Assembly: GCA_016708315.1 (NCBI GenBank)
Contig: JADJGC010000023.1
Coordinates: forward strand, 620,001 to 684,000
Source of the DNA: a bacterium
Lineage (GTDB): Bacteria > Zixibacteria > MSB-5A5 > CAIYYT01
Length of the DNA: 64,000 nt
Direction: 5' to 3'
The first letter of the stretch is position 1. The number at the start of each line of letters is the position of its first letter. Below, piece after piece: positions 8,033 to 17,409 of the stretch. Both the position numbers and the translations under genes were made by a program. The notes under the pieces were generated by a model that was not told the DNA's origin, searched no databases, and saw nothing but the letters and a program-made list of their open reading frames with translations.

Positions 8033-9948
8033 TTGGCAAACCCTTGGGCAGAGCTCAAGATTGCAGTCTTGTTGATACTTGCAATCTCCCAGATTACCAG
8101 ACTAGCTCTGGTGATTTACTATTGGTCGCAAATTGATTCCAGTTTGTGGATTAGTCCATTGTCCCTGCTGACGGGATTCTTGTATGATGTGTTTATCGCC
8201 TTCTGCGCGACTGCTTTGCTTGCCCTATTTCTCGCGCTTTCTCCCCAAGCGATTCCTGCAATGGGCACCGGTGCGCTGGCTACTGGTGTTCGGATTCTTC
8301 ATTTTCACTTACGGGACGATTTATCTGGCAGTAGTCGAGCTATTTTTCTTCGACGAATTTAACTCTCGATTCAACTACGTTGCCGTCGACTACCTTCTCT
8401 ACCCACATGAAGTATTCGTAAATATCTGGGATTCATATCCAGTTCTGGAAATTCTGATCGTCGTGTTCTTGATAACCTGCCTGGTTACCTATTGGGCGAC
8501 GCCTCGTTTGCGGGAAGCATGGAGTACTTCAAAGTCAGTCCCTGCACGGCTTAAATTGATAGGTCTGTACACTCTGGCAATTGGTATTGGATATTTGGGG
8601 CTGAATATCAATTTTTCGAAGGTTTCGACCAATCGCGTCTTGAACGAGATTACTGCAAACGGAGTGTATTCCTTTTTCTATTCAGCATTCACCAACCACC
8701 TCGATTACGATGTTTATTATTCCCGGATTTCAGATCGCGATGCAACTGCCCTACTCCGCTCGCAATTGACGGCAGCGAATGCGACCTTCAGTGATCATAT
8801 TGATAGTCTCAACATTACTCGTCAAATCATCGATCCGGGAGTATTAAGCAAGTTCAACATTGTGCTGGTCCTCGAAGAAAGCTTTGGTTCGCAATTCGTC
8901 GGCAGCTTGCATCCGGAAGGACCGGCTTGCACGCCGGAGTTCGACTCTCTTGCTGCAAGAGGTCTCTTCTTCACCAACATCTACGCTACCGGGAATCGAA
9001 CTGTCCGAGGCGTCGAAGCGAGCCTCTTGAGCTTTCCGCCAATTCCCGGCCAGTCAATTGTAAAGAGGCCGCTTAATGAAAATTTATTCAGTCTACCATC
9101 AGTACTGAAAAAGAACGGATATCAAACCATATTCCTATATGGCGGTCGATCGTACTTTGATAACTTCCAGCAATTCGCGTCGAGCAATAACTTTGACCAA
9201 ATCTTCGATCAGGGTGATTTCAAGAACGTGAGTTTTGAGACAATCTGGGGCGTGTGCGATGGGGATCTTTTCGACAATAGCTTGTCCGTATTCGATTCGC
9301 TCCACTCTGTTGGCAAACCATTTTTCGCCACAATGATAACCGTCTCCAACCACAAGCCCTATCTCTACCCGGAAGGAAAGATTCCTTTCGACCCGAAGAA
9401 GCAGGAACGATTGCACGCTGTCCGCTATGCTGATTTCGCGATGGGCGATTTCGTTCGCAAAGCACAAGAGCATGATTTTTTTGACAGCACGATCTTTGTA
9501 TTTCTTGGCGATCACGGACCCCGGGTGTATGGTTGGCAACAGATTCCGATGGATTCCTACGGGATTCCTATACTCTTTTATTGCCCGGCACTTGATTCCT
9601 GTTGGACAGCGAGTCGAGACATTGGGTTCGCAGATGGATCTGGCACCCACTTTGCTTGATGTGTTGAATTTCAGCTACTCAAGCAAGTTCTTCGGCCGCT
9701 CACTCCTCGAACCACATCAAGGCAACGACTTCGCATTATTATCGCATAACCGCGATGTGGCATTATTGCGGAACAATCGGCTCGCGTTATTGGGAATCAA
9801 AATGGAGAACGGGCTTTGGGACCGCGATTCGGTCGATGGAAAGTTCACAGCACTGCCAATAGAATCCGATTCGACATTGCTGTTGGACGCGATCGCCTAC
9901 TATCAAACGGCTTACCGGTTATATGCTCAGAAGCTATTGACCCCTTAA
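8033..9948 (+). CDS. Membrane sulfatase-fold hydrolase/transferase (LTA-synthase-like), two frame breaks
   Basis: Repaired length is about 637 residues. The N-terminal third has four or five membrane helices and the family phrase FFDEFNSRFNYVAVDYLLY. The C-terminal two thirds are an extracytoplasmic alkaline-phosphatase-superfamily domain: metal Glu in LVLEESFG, candidate catalytic Thr in ATGNRTVRG, and FLGDHGPR. One extra T at 8238-8240 and one extra base at 9591-9594 break the frame; the three pieces join cleanly as ALLPKRFLQW and YCPALIPVGQ. Relatives transfer phosphoglycerol or phosphoethanolamine groups, or cleave sulfate; the substrate is unknown. The start is uncertain: the TTG at 8033 is used because an ATG at 8026 lies in another frame and there is no clear ribosome site. 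Confidence 0.82.
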
Positions 9949-9951
9949 TCA

Positions 9952-9978
9952 TTCAGGGCAGAGTAATCCTGCCCTGAA
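9952..9978. terminator. Hairpin between convergent genes, possible terminator
   Basis: A perfect 10-bp stem (TTCAGGGCAG / CTGCCCTGAA) with a 7-base loop lies between the sulfatase-fold gene and pckA. There is no strong T-run on either side. Confidence 0.6.
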
Positions 9979-9999
9979 CGTCAATTTCTACGACTTATT

Positions 10000-11611
10000 C
10001 TAACCCTTGAAGGTCGGCCCGGCAGACTTGATTTCTTCGGGAACGCCTTCAGTGTACTTGGCGAAATTCTTGTGGAACATCATCGCCAAGTCCTGTGCCT
10101 GCTTGTCAAATCCGGCTTTGTCCTTCCACGTGTTACGCGGATTGAGAATTTCAGTCGGGACGTTGGGACAAGATTGCGGAACGCTAATTCCGAACACCGG
10201 ATCCATCGCCATCGGAGCCTTGTCGAGTTCGCCAGAAAGCACAGCATGAATGATCGCGCGAGTGTGCGGCAAGCTGATGCGCTTGCCGACACCAAATCCG
10301 CCGCCGCTCCAGCCGGTGTTCACCAGCCAGCATGAGACTTTGTGTTTGGCAATCTTCTCGCGCAAGAGCGAACTATAAACCGACGGCGGCAGCGCCATAA
10401 ACGGCGCGCCGAAGCAAGTACTGAATGTCGCCTTCGGTTCGTTGCCCATCCCCATTTCGGTACCGGCGACTTTGGCGGTGTATCCGGAGATGAATTGGTA
10501 GCTCGCTTGTTCGGGAGTCAGTTTGGCGACCGGAGGAAGTACGCCGAATGCATCGCACGTCAGCATGATGATAGTCTTGGGATGTCCGCCGACACCAGAC
10601 GGAACCGAGTTGCTGATGTGGCTCAGCGGATATGCTGCGCGCGTGTTTTCCGTCAGACCGACATCATCGAGATCGACTTTGCGCGTGTCGATGTTGAATC
10701 CGACGTTTTCGAGAATCGTCCCGAAATGTTCGGGTCGCGGCATAAATCTCCGGCTCATTCTCAGCCGAAAGTCGTACTACCTTGGCGTAGCAGCCACCCT
10801 CGAAATTGAAAATTCCTGTATCGGACCAACCGTGTTCATCATCACCGATCAGCATCCGCTCCGGATCGGCTGAGAGCGTCGTTTTGCCGGTGCCGGAGAG
10901 TCCGAAGAACAGAGCCGAATCACCTGCCTTGCCGATATTCGCCGAGCAGTGCATCGGCATCACGCCGTGATGTGGGAGCAAGTAATTCAAAATCGTGAAT
11001 ACCGATTTTTTGATCTCGCCCGCATAGGCCGTTCCGCCGATGAGCACCAGTTTGCGTTCGAAATTCAAGATGACAAACGCGCCGCTGCGGGTTCCGTCGA
11101 ATTCGGGAATGGCGCGGAAGCGCGGCACTGCCAGAATTGTAAACTCCGGAACGTGAGCATCGCGCTCGCCCGGATCGTGAATTTGGCGGAACATGTTGCG
11201 GGCAAAAATCGAGGTCCAGGCATCTTCGGTGATGACACGGATCGGGACCCGGAACTTCATGTCGGCGCCGGCGTGGCAATCCTGAATGAAGATGTCTTTG
11301 CCCTGCAGGTATGCCTGCAAGCGATGAAACAACGTATGGAACTGCTCCGGCTCGAAGCTCTTATTGACTTCGCCCCACCAGACCTTGTCGGCGGAGATGG
11401 AATCCTTGACGATGAATTTGTCGTTGGGGGAACGCCCCGTGTGCTGACCGGTACGGACTACGAGCGCGCCGTGATGGGCAATGTAGCCTTCGTGACGATG
11501 GACGACTTCTTCGTAGAGTTGCGGGGTCGTGGCATTCCAGTACACATTACCGAGATTGTTGAGACCCAGTTCTTCCAAGGTCTTACTGCTTCCGTGTGAA
11601 GTAACTTTCAT
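10000..11611 (-). CDS. pckA: Phosphoenolpyruvate carboxykinase (ATP), one frame break
   Basis: Converts oxaloacetate and ATP to phosphoenolpyruvate, the first committed step of gluconeogenesis, in the cytoplasm. Motifs in order: RTGQHTGRSPNDKFIV, PMHCSANIGKAGDSALFFG, P-loop GLSGTGKTTLS, metal-site LIGDDEHGW, then, after the break, LTENTRAAYPLSHI, FGAPFMALPPSVY and NTGWSGGGFGVGKRI. One extra base at about 10725-10735 splits the gene; the N-terminal piece reaches EPEIYAATR and the rest resumes FGTILENVGF. Repaired length is 536 residues, normal for ATP-type PEPCK. AGGAAT precedes the ATG at 11611. The break in an otherwise perfect enzyme argues for sequencing error. Confidence 0.94.
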
Positions 11612-11780
11612 CGATTGATTCCTTATTCGCCTACAGATTCAAAGAATATCTGCTATCTCGCTCGAACGCAAAATCGCCCCGCATCGGCTGAAATTAAGCG
11701 TTTCGGCGGCTTTGGCGCAACTGAAATCGTGGAGATCGTGGGGTGATGAAGGGTGAACGATCATGATGGAGTGTCTGCCA

Positions 11781-11811
11781 TTTTGTGCGCGGCAGACGTC
11801 CCCGTTTGCCC
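11781..11811. repeat. 31-bp intergenic direct repeat, copy 1
   Basis: The stretch starting TTTTGTGCGCGGCAGACG recurs at 11874-11904 with 29 of 31 bases identical. It lies in the 567-base gap 11612-12178 between pckA and the DUF2200 gene, which holds no gene I can support. Confidence 0.7.
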
Positions 11812-11848
11812 ACGCTGCATGTGAATACAGGGATCTCTCTATGCTGTC

Positions 11849-11868
11849 ATTCCCGCGAAAGCGGGAAT
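11849..11868. repeat. dRS3-like small palindromic repeat
   Basis: ATTCCCGC-GAAA-GCGGGAAT is a perfect 8-bp stem with a GAAA loop. It has the ATTCCC-N8-GGGAAT layout of the dRS3 element known from Neisseria and widely scattered in other genomes. It sits between the two 31-bp repeats. Confidence 0.65.
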
Positions 11869-11873
11869 CCAGG

Positions 11874-11904
11874 TTTTGTGCGCGGCAGATGTCCCCGTCT
11901 GCCC
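11874..11904. repeat. 31-bp intergenic direct repeat, copy 2
   Basis: Second copy of the 11781-11811 repeat, 93 bases downstream, with two substitutions, both transitions. Confidence 0.7.
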
Positions 11905-11921
11905 GCTTTCCGTTGTTGCGT

Positions 11922-11988
11922 CAGGTCTTGTCCCGGACGCCGAAGAGCCCGGCAGAAATCGACAGACGACCGTCCGGGATGTGACCTG
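11922..11988. repeat. Imperfect inverted repeat in the intergenic repeat patch
   Basis: Arms 11922-11939 and 11971-11988 (CAGGTC..GTCCCGGACG type) match at 15 of 18 positions around a 31-base loop. Further right, 12123-12155 holds a smaller CCCACCC / GGGTGGG hairpin. The rest of the gap shows nothing recognisable. Confidence 0.55.
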
Positions 11989-12178
11989 ACGCCGCTACAT
12001 ACTCCCTTCTCGATCGGAGATGTGCAGTCCTCGACACCACGATATTTCGTGACTGGGTCAACTTGTCGCTGGAATTTGTGCCTCAAATCGATAAGATTGA
12101 AGATGGACTCGGAGCAAACATTCCCACCCTGCGCTTCGCTCCGGGTGGGCTACCGGCCCTTACGCAGGAGGAATTACT

Positions 12179-12544
12179 ATGAACAACGACCGAGTTTTCG
12201 CGATGAAATTCGCAGGAGTCTATCCGCATTACATTCAAAAAGCGGAACGCAAGAACCGCACCAAAGAAGAAGTTGACCAGATTATTTGTTGGCTGACCGG
12301 ATATGACCAGAAGGGACTACAGCAACAAATCAAACTGGAAAACGACTTCAAGACCTTCTTTGCGCAAGCCCCAGCTATAAATCCGAATATAGCTCTTATC
12401 AAGGGTGTAGTCTGCGGCGTTCGTGTAGAAGATGTCAAAGATCCGCTGATGCAGAAGATACGCTACTTGGATAAGCTGATTGACGAACTCGCCAAAGGCA
12501 AGGCGATGGAGAAGATTCTGCGGTCTACGCCACCGGATAGCTGA
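12179..12544 (+). CDS. DUF2200 family protein
   Basis: 121 residues that match the DUF2200 family along their whole length: MKFAGVYPHYIQKAERKNRT, EEVDQIICWLTGYD, FFAQAPAINPN, IKGVVCGVRVEDVKDPLMQ, and the closing IRYLDKLIDELAKGKAMEKI. The function is unknown; it is a small soluble cytoplasmic protein. GCAGGAGGAATTACT precedes the ATG, a very strong ribosome site. The last 20 bases overlap the 3' end of gcvPB on the other strand, so the two genes converge without a terminator between them. The repeat-rich leader upstream suggests an insertion-prone spot. Confidence 0.88.
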   Translation: MNNDRVFAMKFAGVYPHYIQKAERKNRTKEEVDQIICWLTGYDQKGLQQQIKLENDFKTFFAQAPAINPNIALIKGVVCGVRVEDVKDPLMQKIRYLDKLIDELAKGKAMEKILRSTPPDS

Positions 12545-13982
12545 TGTTCAGCTCCTTGGCGGCGCCAACTTCGTCGAGACGCGATACCGGTGTGGTATGC
12601 GGTGCGTTCTTGACGATGTCGGGATTCGTTTCGACTTCCTCGGCGATCTTAAGCAACACATCGGCGAGATAATCAAGCGACTCGATACTTTCGGTTTCGG
12701 TCGGTTCGATCATCAACGCTTCGCTGACAATCAACGGGAAGTAAGTCGTCGGCGCGTGGACACCGAAATCAAGCATGCGCTTGGCGATGTCGGTCACCTT
12801 GATGCCCAGCTTCTTCTGATAGTCTCCCGACAACACGAACTCGTGCTGGCAGACATGATCGAATGCGACTTTGTACTTCGGGCGCAGACGCTTGAGCAGA
12901 TAGTTGGCATTGATAATCGCGGTCTCGGAAATGTGTCGCAATCCTTCGCCGCCGTTCATGAGAATGTAGGTATACGCCCGCACCATCGAACCGAAGTTGC
13001 CATAGAATGAATGCATACGTCCAATCGTCAGCGGGCGATCATAGTCAAAGAAGTATTGCTTCTCGTCGCGAGAGACGACTGGAATTGGCAGATACGGCGA
13101 CAAGAAATCTTTGACGCCAACTGCGCCGCCGCCCGGTCCCCCGCCTCCGTGAGGAGTGCTGAATGTTTTGTGCAGATTGATATGAAGCATATCGAAGCCC
13201 ATATCACCGGGGCGAACGATGCCCATAAGTGCATTTAAGTTCGCGCCGTCCATATAGACCAACGCACCCTTGGCGTGCGCCAATTCGGCGATACGAAGAA
13301 TCTCGCGTTCGAACAAGCCAACGGTGTTGGGATTGGTGAGCATGATCATCGCAACTTCATTGTCGAGAGCTGCTTCAAGCACTTGCGGGTCGAGAATTCC
13401 CTGATCGCTTGATTTGAGTTCGTGCGGCTGCCAGCCGGACATCATCACTGATGCCGGATTTGTGCCGTGCGCTGAGTCAGGGAGCAAAACCTTGTGGCGA
13501 TTTTCGCCTTTATGCGTGAAGTATGCTTTCGCCAATTGGATAGCGCAGAACTCGCCCTGTGCACCGGAAGTCGGCTGGAGAGTGACCTCGTGCATACCGG
13601 AAATTTCCGCCAGCATGCGAGCAAGGTTGTACATCAACTCGAGTGCGCCCTGTGACGAGCGTGCCGGCTGGAATGGATGCATCTGCGCCCAACCCGGGTT
13701 GGAAACGGCCTTTTCATTCACCTTGGGGTTGTACTTCATGGTACAGCTACCCAGCGGATAAATCGCCTTATCGATGTGATGATTCAGAGTCGACAGACGG
13801 ATGTAGTGCCGCACAACCTGGTTTTCGGCAACTTCCGGAAAGGCGACATCCTTGGCGCGCATGTTCGCTTTGCCGAGTGTCGTTTCCATCGGCAGTTCGG
13901 GGACATCACACTTTGGAAGTGTATACCCTTTTTGGCCGGGGCGGGAGTTTTCGAAGATGGTTGCGCCATCGTTATAATTCAT
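12525..13982 (-). CDS. gcvPB: Glycine dehydrogenase (decarboxylating) subunit 2, P-protein beta
   Basis: 485 residues, the C-terminal half of the split glycine cleavage P-protein. It carries the pyridoxal-phosphate lysine K272 in HINLHKTFSTPHGGGGPG, plus the LGSCTMKYNPK, LQPTSGAQGE and DSAHGTNPASV signatures. Together with gcvPA it decarboxylates glycine and passes the aminomethyl group to lipoyl-GcvH. It is the last gene of the accC-gcv operon, 5 bases after the thioredoxin/TPR gene and separated from gcvPA by three unrelated genes, an unusual split order. No gcvT lies in the window, so the T-protein must be encoded elsewhere. Confidence 0.97.
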   Translation of the reverse strand: MNYNDGATIFENSRPGQKGYTLPKCDVPELPMETTLGKANMRAKDVAFPEVAENQVVRHYIRLSTLNHHIDKAIYPLGSCTMKYNPKVNEKAVSNPGWAQMHPFQPARSSQGALELMYNLARMLAEISGMHEVTLQPTSGAQGEFCAIQLAKAYFTHKGENRHKVLLPDSAHGTNPASVMMSGWQPHELKSSDQGILDPQVLEAALDNEVAMIMLTNPNTVGLFEREILRIAELAHAKGALVYMDGANLNALMGIVRPGDMGFDMLHINLHKTFSTPHGGGGPGGGAVGVKDFLSPYLPIPVVSRDEKQYFFDYDRPLTIGRMHSFYGNFGSMVRAYTYILMNGGEGLRHISETAIINANYLLKRLRPKYKVAFDHVCQHEFVLSGDYQKKLGIKVTDIAKRMLDFGVHAPTTYFPLIVSEALMIEPTETESIESLDYLADVLLKIAEEVETNPDIVKNAPHTTPVSRLDEVGAAKELNISYPVA

Positions 13983-13987
13983 AATTC

Positions 13988-14824
13988 CTACTTCTTTGAT
14001 TTCATGGCAGTGAATTGTTCTTCAATCCACTCCTTTTCCTCTGTATCTGGATGCTTCTTTAAGAAGGCTTTATACTCTTTTTGTGCGTTCTTGAAGTCGC
14101 CAGCTTTCTGGTAGCTGTATGCAGTCATCAATTCGGCATCGATACTGATTTCATCGGACGGATATGCGGCGACCATTTTCTTCCAAAGTTCAACTGCCGA
14201 AAGGTAATCTTTGAGTTTGTACTTCATGTGACCAAGATTGTATGCCGATTCAGCTGACTTACCGGATGCATTTGTTGGGTCCATAGCCATCACTCTATTG
14301 AAGAAACTGGCGGCTTGATCATATTCGCCGCGCCAGCGGTACTTCTGCCCGACTTCGTAGATATTGTCAACCACCGGTTCAGCTTCGCTTTTGCGCAATA
14401 AGTCATCAAGGGTTCCAATTCCAGCGAGTGCGTTTGTGACACCGGCAACAAACTCTTCTGGTGGAAAATAGCCAACCAGACGGTCAATCTCCTGGCCCTG
14501 ACGATTCAGTATGAGCGTCGTCGGGTAGCTCTTGACTCCATAGCGATTTGCTGTGATCGTATCGACCTCGGCGTTAATAACTGCTGGTGCAAAATTCTTC
14601 AGAAACTTCTGAACGTAGGTGTCAGGCAGAGTCGAGTCCGCCATAACCTTGCACCATTTTCACCACTCGGTATAAAACTTGATCAGTATCGTCTGATTCT
14701 GATCATGGGATGTCTGCATCAGCGAATCGAAGTTCGTCTGAAAAACGATATCGCCAATCTTCTGCGTCGCCGCGAGCGGCGCGCACATAGTCAGCAATAG
14801 CAGAAGCGTACCCAGGAGTTTCAT
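13988..14824 (-). CDS. Periplasmic thioredoxin-fold/TPR protein with in-frame TGA at the CxxC first position (candidate selenoprotein)
   Basis: The frame from the ATG at 14824 has 278 residues counting the TGA as an amino acid. A signal peptide (MKLLGTLLLLLTMCAPLAAT) comes first, then a thioredoxin fold with the active-site phrase FYTEW-(TGA)-KWCKVMADSTL, cis-Pro region KSYPTTLIL, and TPR-like helices in the second half (YDQAASFFNRVMAMDP, YLSAVELWKKM). TGA is codon 55 (14660-14662), exactly where the first Cys of CxxC belongs, so UxxC is possible. There is no indel: both sides share one frame. AAAGGTAATCT precedes the ATG, 3 bases after the DUF2007 stop. A TGC-to-TGA sequencing error or nonsense mutation is the alternative; otherwise translation could only restart near 14644, without an active site. 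Confidence 0.75.
14625..14642 (-). promoter_or_regulatory. Hairpin just after the in-frame TGA, possible bacterial SECIS
   Basis: On the minus strand GGCGGA pairs with UCUGCC (one G-U) around the loop CUCGAC; the loop begins 24 bases after the UGA. An outer GGUG/CACC pair extends it. Position and size fit bacterial SECIS elements, but the loop lacks the G usually found at its first or second base. Confidence 0.35.
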
Positions 14825-14827
14825 AGA

Positions 14828-15253
14828 TTACCTTTCGTCGTCGTCCTCGAAGAAATTCTCCTCTGACTCCTCTTCTTCATCATCGTCATCATCGAAGTTC
14901 GCGATGCCGTCGCCTTCAAGCGATTCAAGTAGATCCTTGGCACGGTCGTAATCTTCGGAGCTGACATAAATCTCGGCGGAGCCGGGGGCGTCATAAGCGA
15001 CATGCGTAATTGCACCCCGAGTTGGATCGGTGGAGCTGAGGCGCTTGGCAACGAAAGGAATCTCTTCCTCTTCGAGGGCGCCAATCAGGAATTGTGCTTG
15101 CAGGTAATTGTCTGTTTTCAGCAACAGGATAGAATCGGAATCATCCATTTCCTGTTGTGCTTCTTCAGTAATCGGCTCAGAACTGCTCTTTCGGCCCCTG
15201 GGAGCCTTGCTCGAGCGCTCTTCATCATCTTTCTTGCCACGTGATTTTGCCAT
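14828..15253 (-). CDS. DUF2007-domain protein with acidic tail
   Basis: 141 residues. A charged N-terminal stretch (KKDDEERSSKAPRGRKSSS) leads to a DUF2007-like domain of about 70 residues (ILLLKTDNYLQAQFLIGALE, then IYVSSEDYDRAKDLLESLE). A run of Asp/Glu closes the protein. DUF2007 domains are short ferredoxin-like folds annotated as putative signal-transducing proteins, with no proven function. It lies between the Zn-ribbon DUF2007 protein and the thioredoxin gene in the gcv operon, 3 bases before the latter. The pair of DUF2007 paralogues suggests an old duplication. Confidence 0.75.
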   Translation of the reverse strand: MAKSRGKKDDEERSSKAPRGRKSSSEPITEEAQQEMDDSDSILLLKTDNYLQAQFLIGALEEEEIPFVAKRLSSTDPTRGAITHVAYDAPGSAEIYVSSEDYDRAKDLLESLEGDGIANFDDDDDEEEESEENFFEDDDER

Positions 15254-15298
15254 ACAAAACCTTCTATTGATGGAGAGTACTACAAATGGATTACTGTC

Positions 15299-15676
15299 TT
15301 AGACGATATCCTCTTCGATATCGCCGATGATCGATTCGGCTATTTCCTTCGCCGCATCGATGTCATCTTCACCTACGTAAAATTCGCCGTCGATGTTTTG
15401 ACCGCGATAGAGGGACTTAACGCTTCCGGCAACACTGCCGCGGCCAACGACTGGACGGAAGTCAAACGCAATGCCGGCATCGCGCAGGGCATCAGTCAAC
15501 TCGTCAGTCACTTCCGGACTGGGCGAGCGGTAAAGCAAGATTTGTTCGCTTTCGTCGCCGTCCAGTTCTTCATCAAGCTCTTCATCCTCGGTCATCTCGA
15601 CCAAATGTTCGCCACATTCGGGGCACACCGATACGTGTCCCTTATATTCCGTCTCACAGTTGGGGCAGAACGGCAT
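15299..15676 (-). CDS. Zinc-ribbon plus DUF2007 protein
   Basis: 125 residues. Residues 1-23 form a zinc ribbon (MPFCPNCETEYKGH then VCPECGEHL, a CxxC...CxxC pair). An acidic linker follows, and then a DUF2007-like domain (LLYRSPSPEVTDELTDALRD, ending FYVGEDDIDAAKEIAESII). Its start overlaps the end of gcvPA by 23 bases, with AGGTGATGG as ribosome site, so translation is probably coupled. Co-transcription with glycine cleavage genes hints at a regulatory or redox role, but nothing in the sequence proves one. Confidence 0.78.
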   Translation of the reverse strand: MPFCPNCETEYKGHVSVCPECGEHLVEMTEDEELDEELDGDESEQILLYRSPSPEVTDELTDALRDAGIAFDFRPVVGRGSVAGSVKSLYRGQNIDGEFYVGEDDIDAAKEIAESIIGDIEEDIV

Positions 15677-17015
15677 CTTTGACCATCACCTCTTTTAGTG
15701 CATGTTGGTAATTATCCATCTCTGACTTTGTGCGTGTTTCAGTTGCACAGACGATCAGGAGATCCTCTTCCCAAAGGAAACGCGAGGTCGGCACACCGGC
15801 AAACACCTTCTTGGTGAGAAGCCGGTCGAATATGTCTCGAGCCGGTTCTGGCAGCCGCAACGGGAATTCCATGAAAAATGGTCGATCGAATGCGATAGAA
15901 ACACCATCTACAGAACAAAGTGAATTTTTCAAGTAGTGAGACTTATTCACGCAGAGGCTGGCTACCTCTTTGAGACCTTCCTTGCCCATCGTCGCCATAT
16001 AGATGGTTCCGGCAAGAGCACAGAGAGCCTGATTGGTGCAAATATTGGAGGTTGCCTTGTCGCGGCGAATATGCTGTTCGCGGGTTTGCAGAGTCAGGCA
16101 GTAACCGCGTTTGCCATTGCGATCTTTGGTCATTGCGGCAAGTCTTCCCGGCATTTGACGCAGATATTGCTTCTTGGTCGCGAAGTAACCAAAATATGGC
16201 CCGCCAAACATCAGGCTGTTGCCGAGTGCTTGACCCTCGCCGACCGCGATATCAGCATCGTACTCAGATGGTGCTTTGAGATATGCCAACGAAATCGGAG
16301 ATGTCACCGCGATCAAAAGCGCTCCGGCATCCTTAACGATTTGAGGAAGGCTCTCGGTCGGCTCGATATAACCATAGAAGTTTGGATTCTGGAAAACGAA
16401 GCAAGCAGCGTCCTTGATCTTGCTCCGCAAATCATCAAGATCAATGTTTCCCTTATCATGCTTCACTCTGACTACTTCGATATCATTGCCGCCAAGATAG
16501 ATCTTAACGCAATCGAGGTAATGCGGATGCACAAGCGAAGAAACAACGACCTTCCGGCGCTTGGTGGCGCTGAGCGCAAGCAGCACTGCTTCAGCAGTAG
16601 CTGAGCCGCCGTCGTACATCGAAGCGTTCGCAGCTTCCATGCCGGTCAACCGGCAAATCAAAGATTGGAATTCATAGATAACCTGCAGCGTACCTTGAGC
16701 AACTTCGGCTTGATACGGAGTGTAGGCAGTCTTGAATTCCGAGCGATCGACAAGATGTCCCACAATCGAAGGGATGTAGTGGTCATAAGCACCGCAGCCC
16801 ATGAAATTGGCATACTCTGGGCCGATGTGATTCTTGGCAGCGAGGCCATCCAATATCTTCAGCGTTTCGAATTCGGATAGTGCCCGGGGAAGATTGAGCC
16901 TCTGTGTTAGCCGGACCGATTCCGGAACACCCTCGAGCAGTTCTTCAAACCGGCTGACTCCGATGGCCTTCAGCAGCTGCTGTCGTTCATTATCGGAGTG
17001 GGGAACGTAAGTCAT
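15654..17015 (-). CDS. gcvPA: Glycine dehydrogenase (decarboxylating) subunit 1, P-protein alpha
   Basis: 453 residues, the N-terminal half of the split P-protein. Signatures: MGCGAYDHYIPSIVGHLV, TAYTPYQAEVAQGTLQ, NASMYDGGSATAEA, VGEGQALGNSLMFGGPYFG and TLQTREQHIRRDKATSNIC. It lacks the PLP lysine, which GcvPB supplies. The two form a heterotetramer in the cytoplasm for glycine decarboxylation. Its ATG follows the gcvH stop by one base, with AGAGGACT as ribosome site. Gene order accC-gcvH-gcvPA matches many FCB-type clusters, but the three-gene insert before gcvPB does not. Confidence 0.97.
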   Translation of the reverse strand: MTYVPHSDNERQQLLKAIGVSRFEELLEGVPESVRLTQRLNLPRALSEFETLKILDGLAAKNHIGPEYANFMGCGAYDHYIPSIVGHLVDRSEFKTAYTPYQAEVAQGTLQVIYEFQSLICRLTGMEAANASMYDGGSATAEAVLLALSATKRRKVVVSSLVHPHYLDCVKIYLGGNDIEVVRVKHDKGNIDLDDLRSKIKDAACFVFQNPNFYGYIEPTESLPQIVKDAGALLIAVTSPISLAYLKAPSEYDADIAVGEGQALGNSLMFGGPYFGYFATKKQYLRQMPGRLAAMTKDRNGKRGYCLTLQTREQHIRRDKATSNICTNQALCALAGTIYMATMGKEGLKEVASLCVNKSHYLKNSLCSVDGVSIAFDRPFFMEFPLRLPEPARDIFDRLLTKKVFAGVPTSRFLWEEDLLIVCATETRTKSEMDNYQHALKEVMVKDAVLPQL

Positions 17016-17016
17016 A

Positions 17017-17397
17017 TTAGTCCTCTAACAGCTTCTTGTAAGTAGCGGCGTCAAGCAAGGCATTAATCTCATTAGCCGGAAAATTCTCGACTTTGATCAT
17101 CCAGCCGGCGCCATACGGATCCTTATTTATAACTGATGAATCCGCTTCAAGGTTTGAATTAATCTCTTTAACGGTGCCGGAAACCGGCGCAAACATCTCA
17201 CTGACAGCCTTTACGGCCTCTATGGTTCCAAACGCCTGCATCTGCTTAAGCGCCTGTCCGATTTTGGGCAATTCGACAAAAACGATGTCGCCAAGTTCGC
17301 CCTGGGCGAAATCGGTGATACCGATGGTTGCAACGTTACCCTCGACCTTGATCCACTCGTGTTCTTTTGTATACTTCAGGCCTTCCGGGACTACCAT
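17017..17397 (-). CDS. gcvH: Glycine cleavage system H protein
   Basis: 126 residues, the standard length. It has the lipoylation site K63 in GTIEAVKAVSEMFAPVSG and the opening YTKEHEWIKVEGNVATIGITDFAQ. The lipoyl arm carries the aminomethyl group between the P, T and L proteins. The ATG at 17397 follows GGAGGAG. It is located 12 bases after accC and 1 base before gcvPA, in one operon. No lipoate ligase or octanoyltransferase is nearby. Confidence 0.98.
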   Translation of the reverse strand: MVVPEGLKYTKEHEWIKVEGNVATIGITDFAQGELGDIVFVELPKIGQALKQMQAFGTIEAVKAVSEMFAPVSGTVKEINSNLEADSSVINKDPYGAGWMIKVENFPANEINALLDAATYKKLLED

Positions 17398-17409
17398 GGC
17401 TCCTCCAGA

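Noticed and set aside
12480..13010. Long plus-strand open frame opposite gcvPB, and similar ones opposite accC, gcvPA, pckA and icd
   Set aside because: They are antisense shadows of strongly coding genes, without ribosome sites or family sequence.
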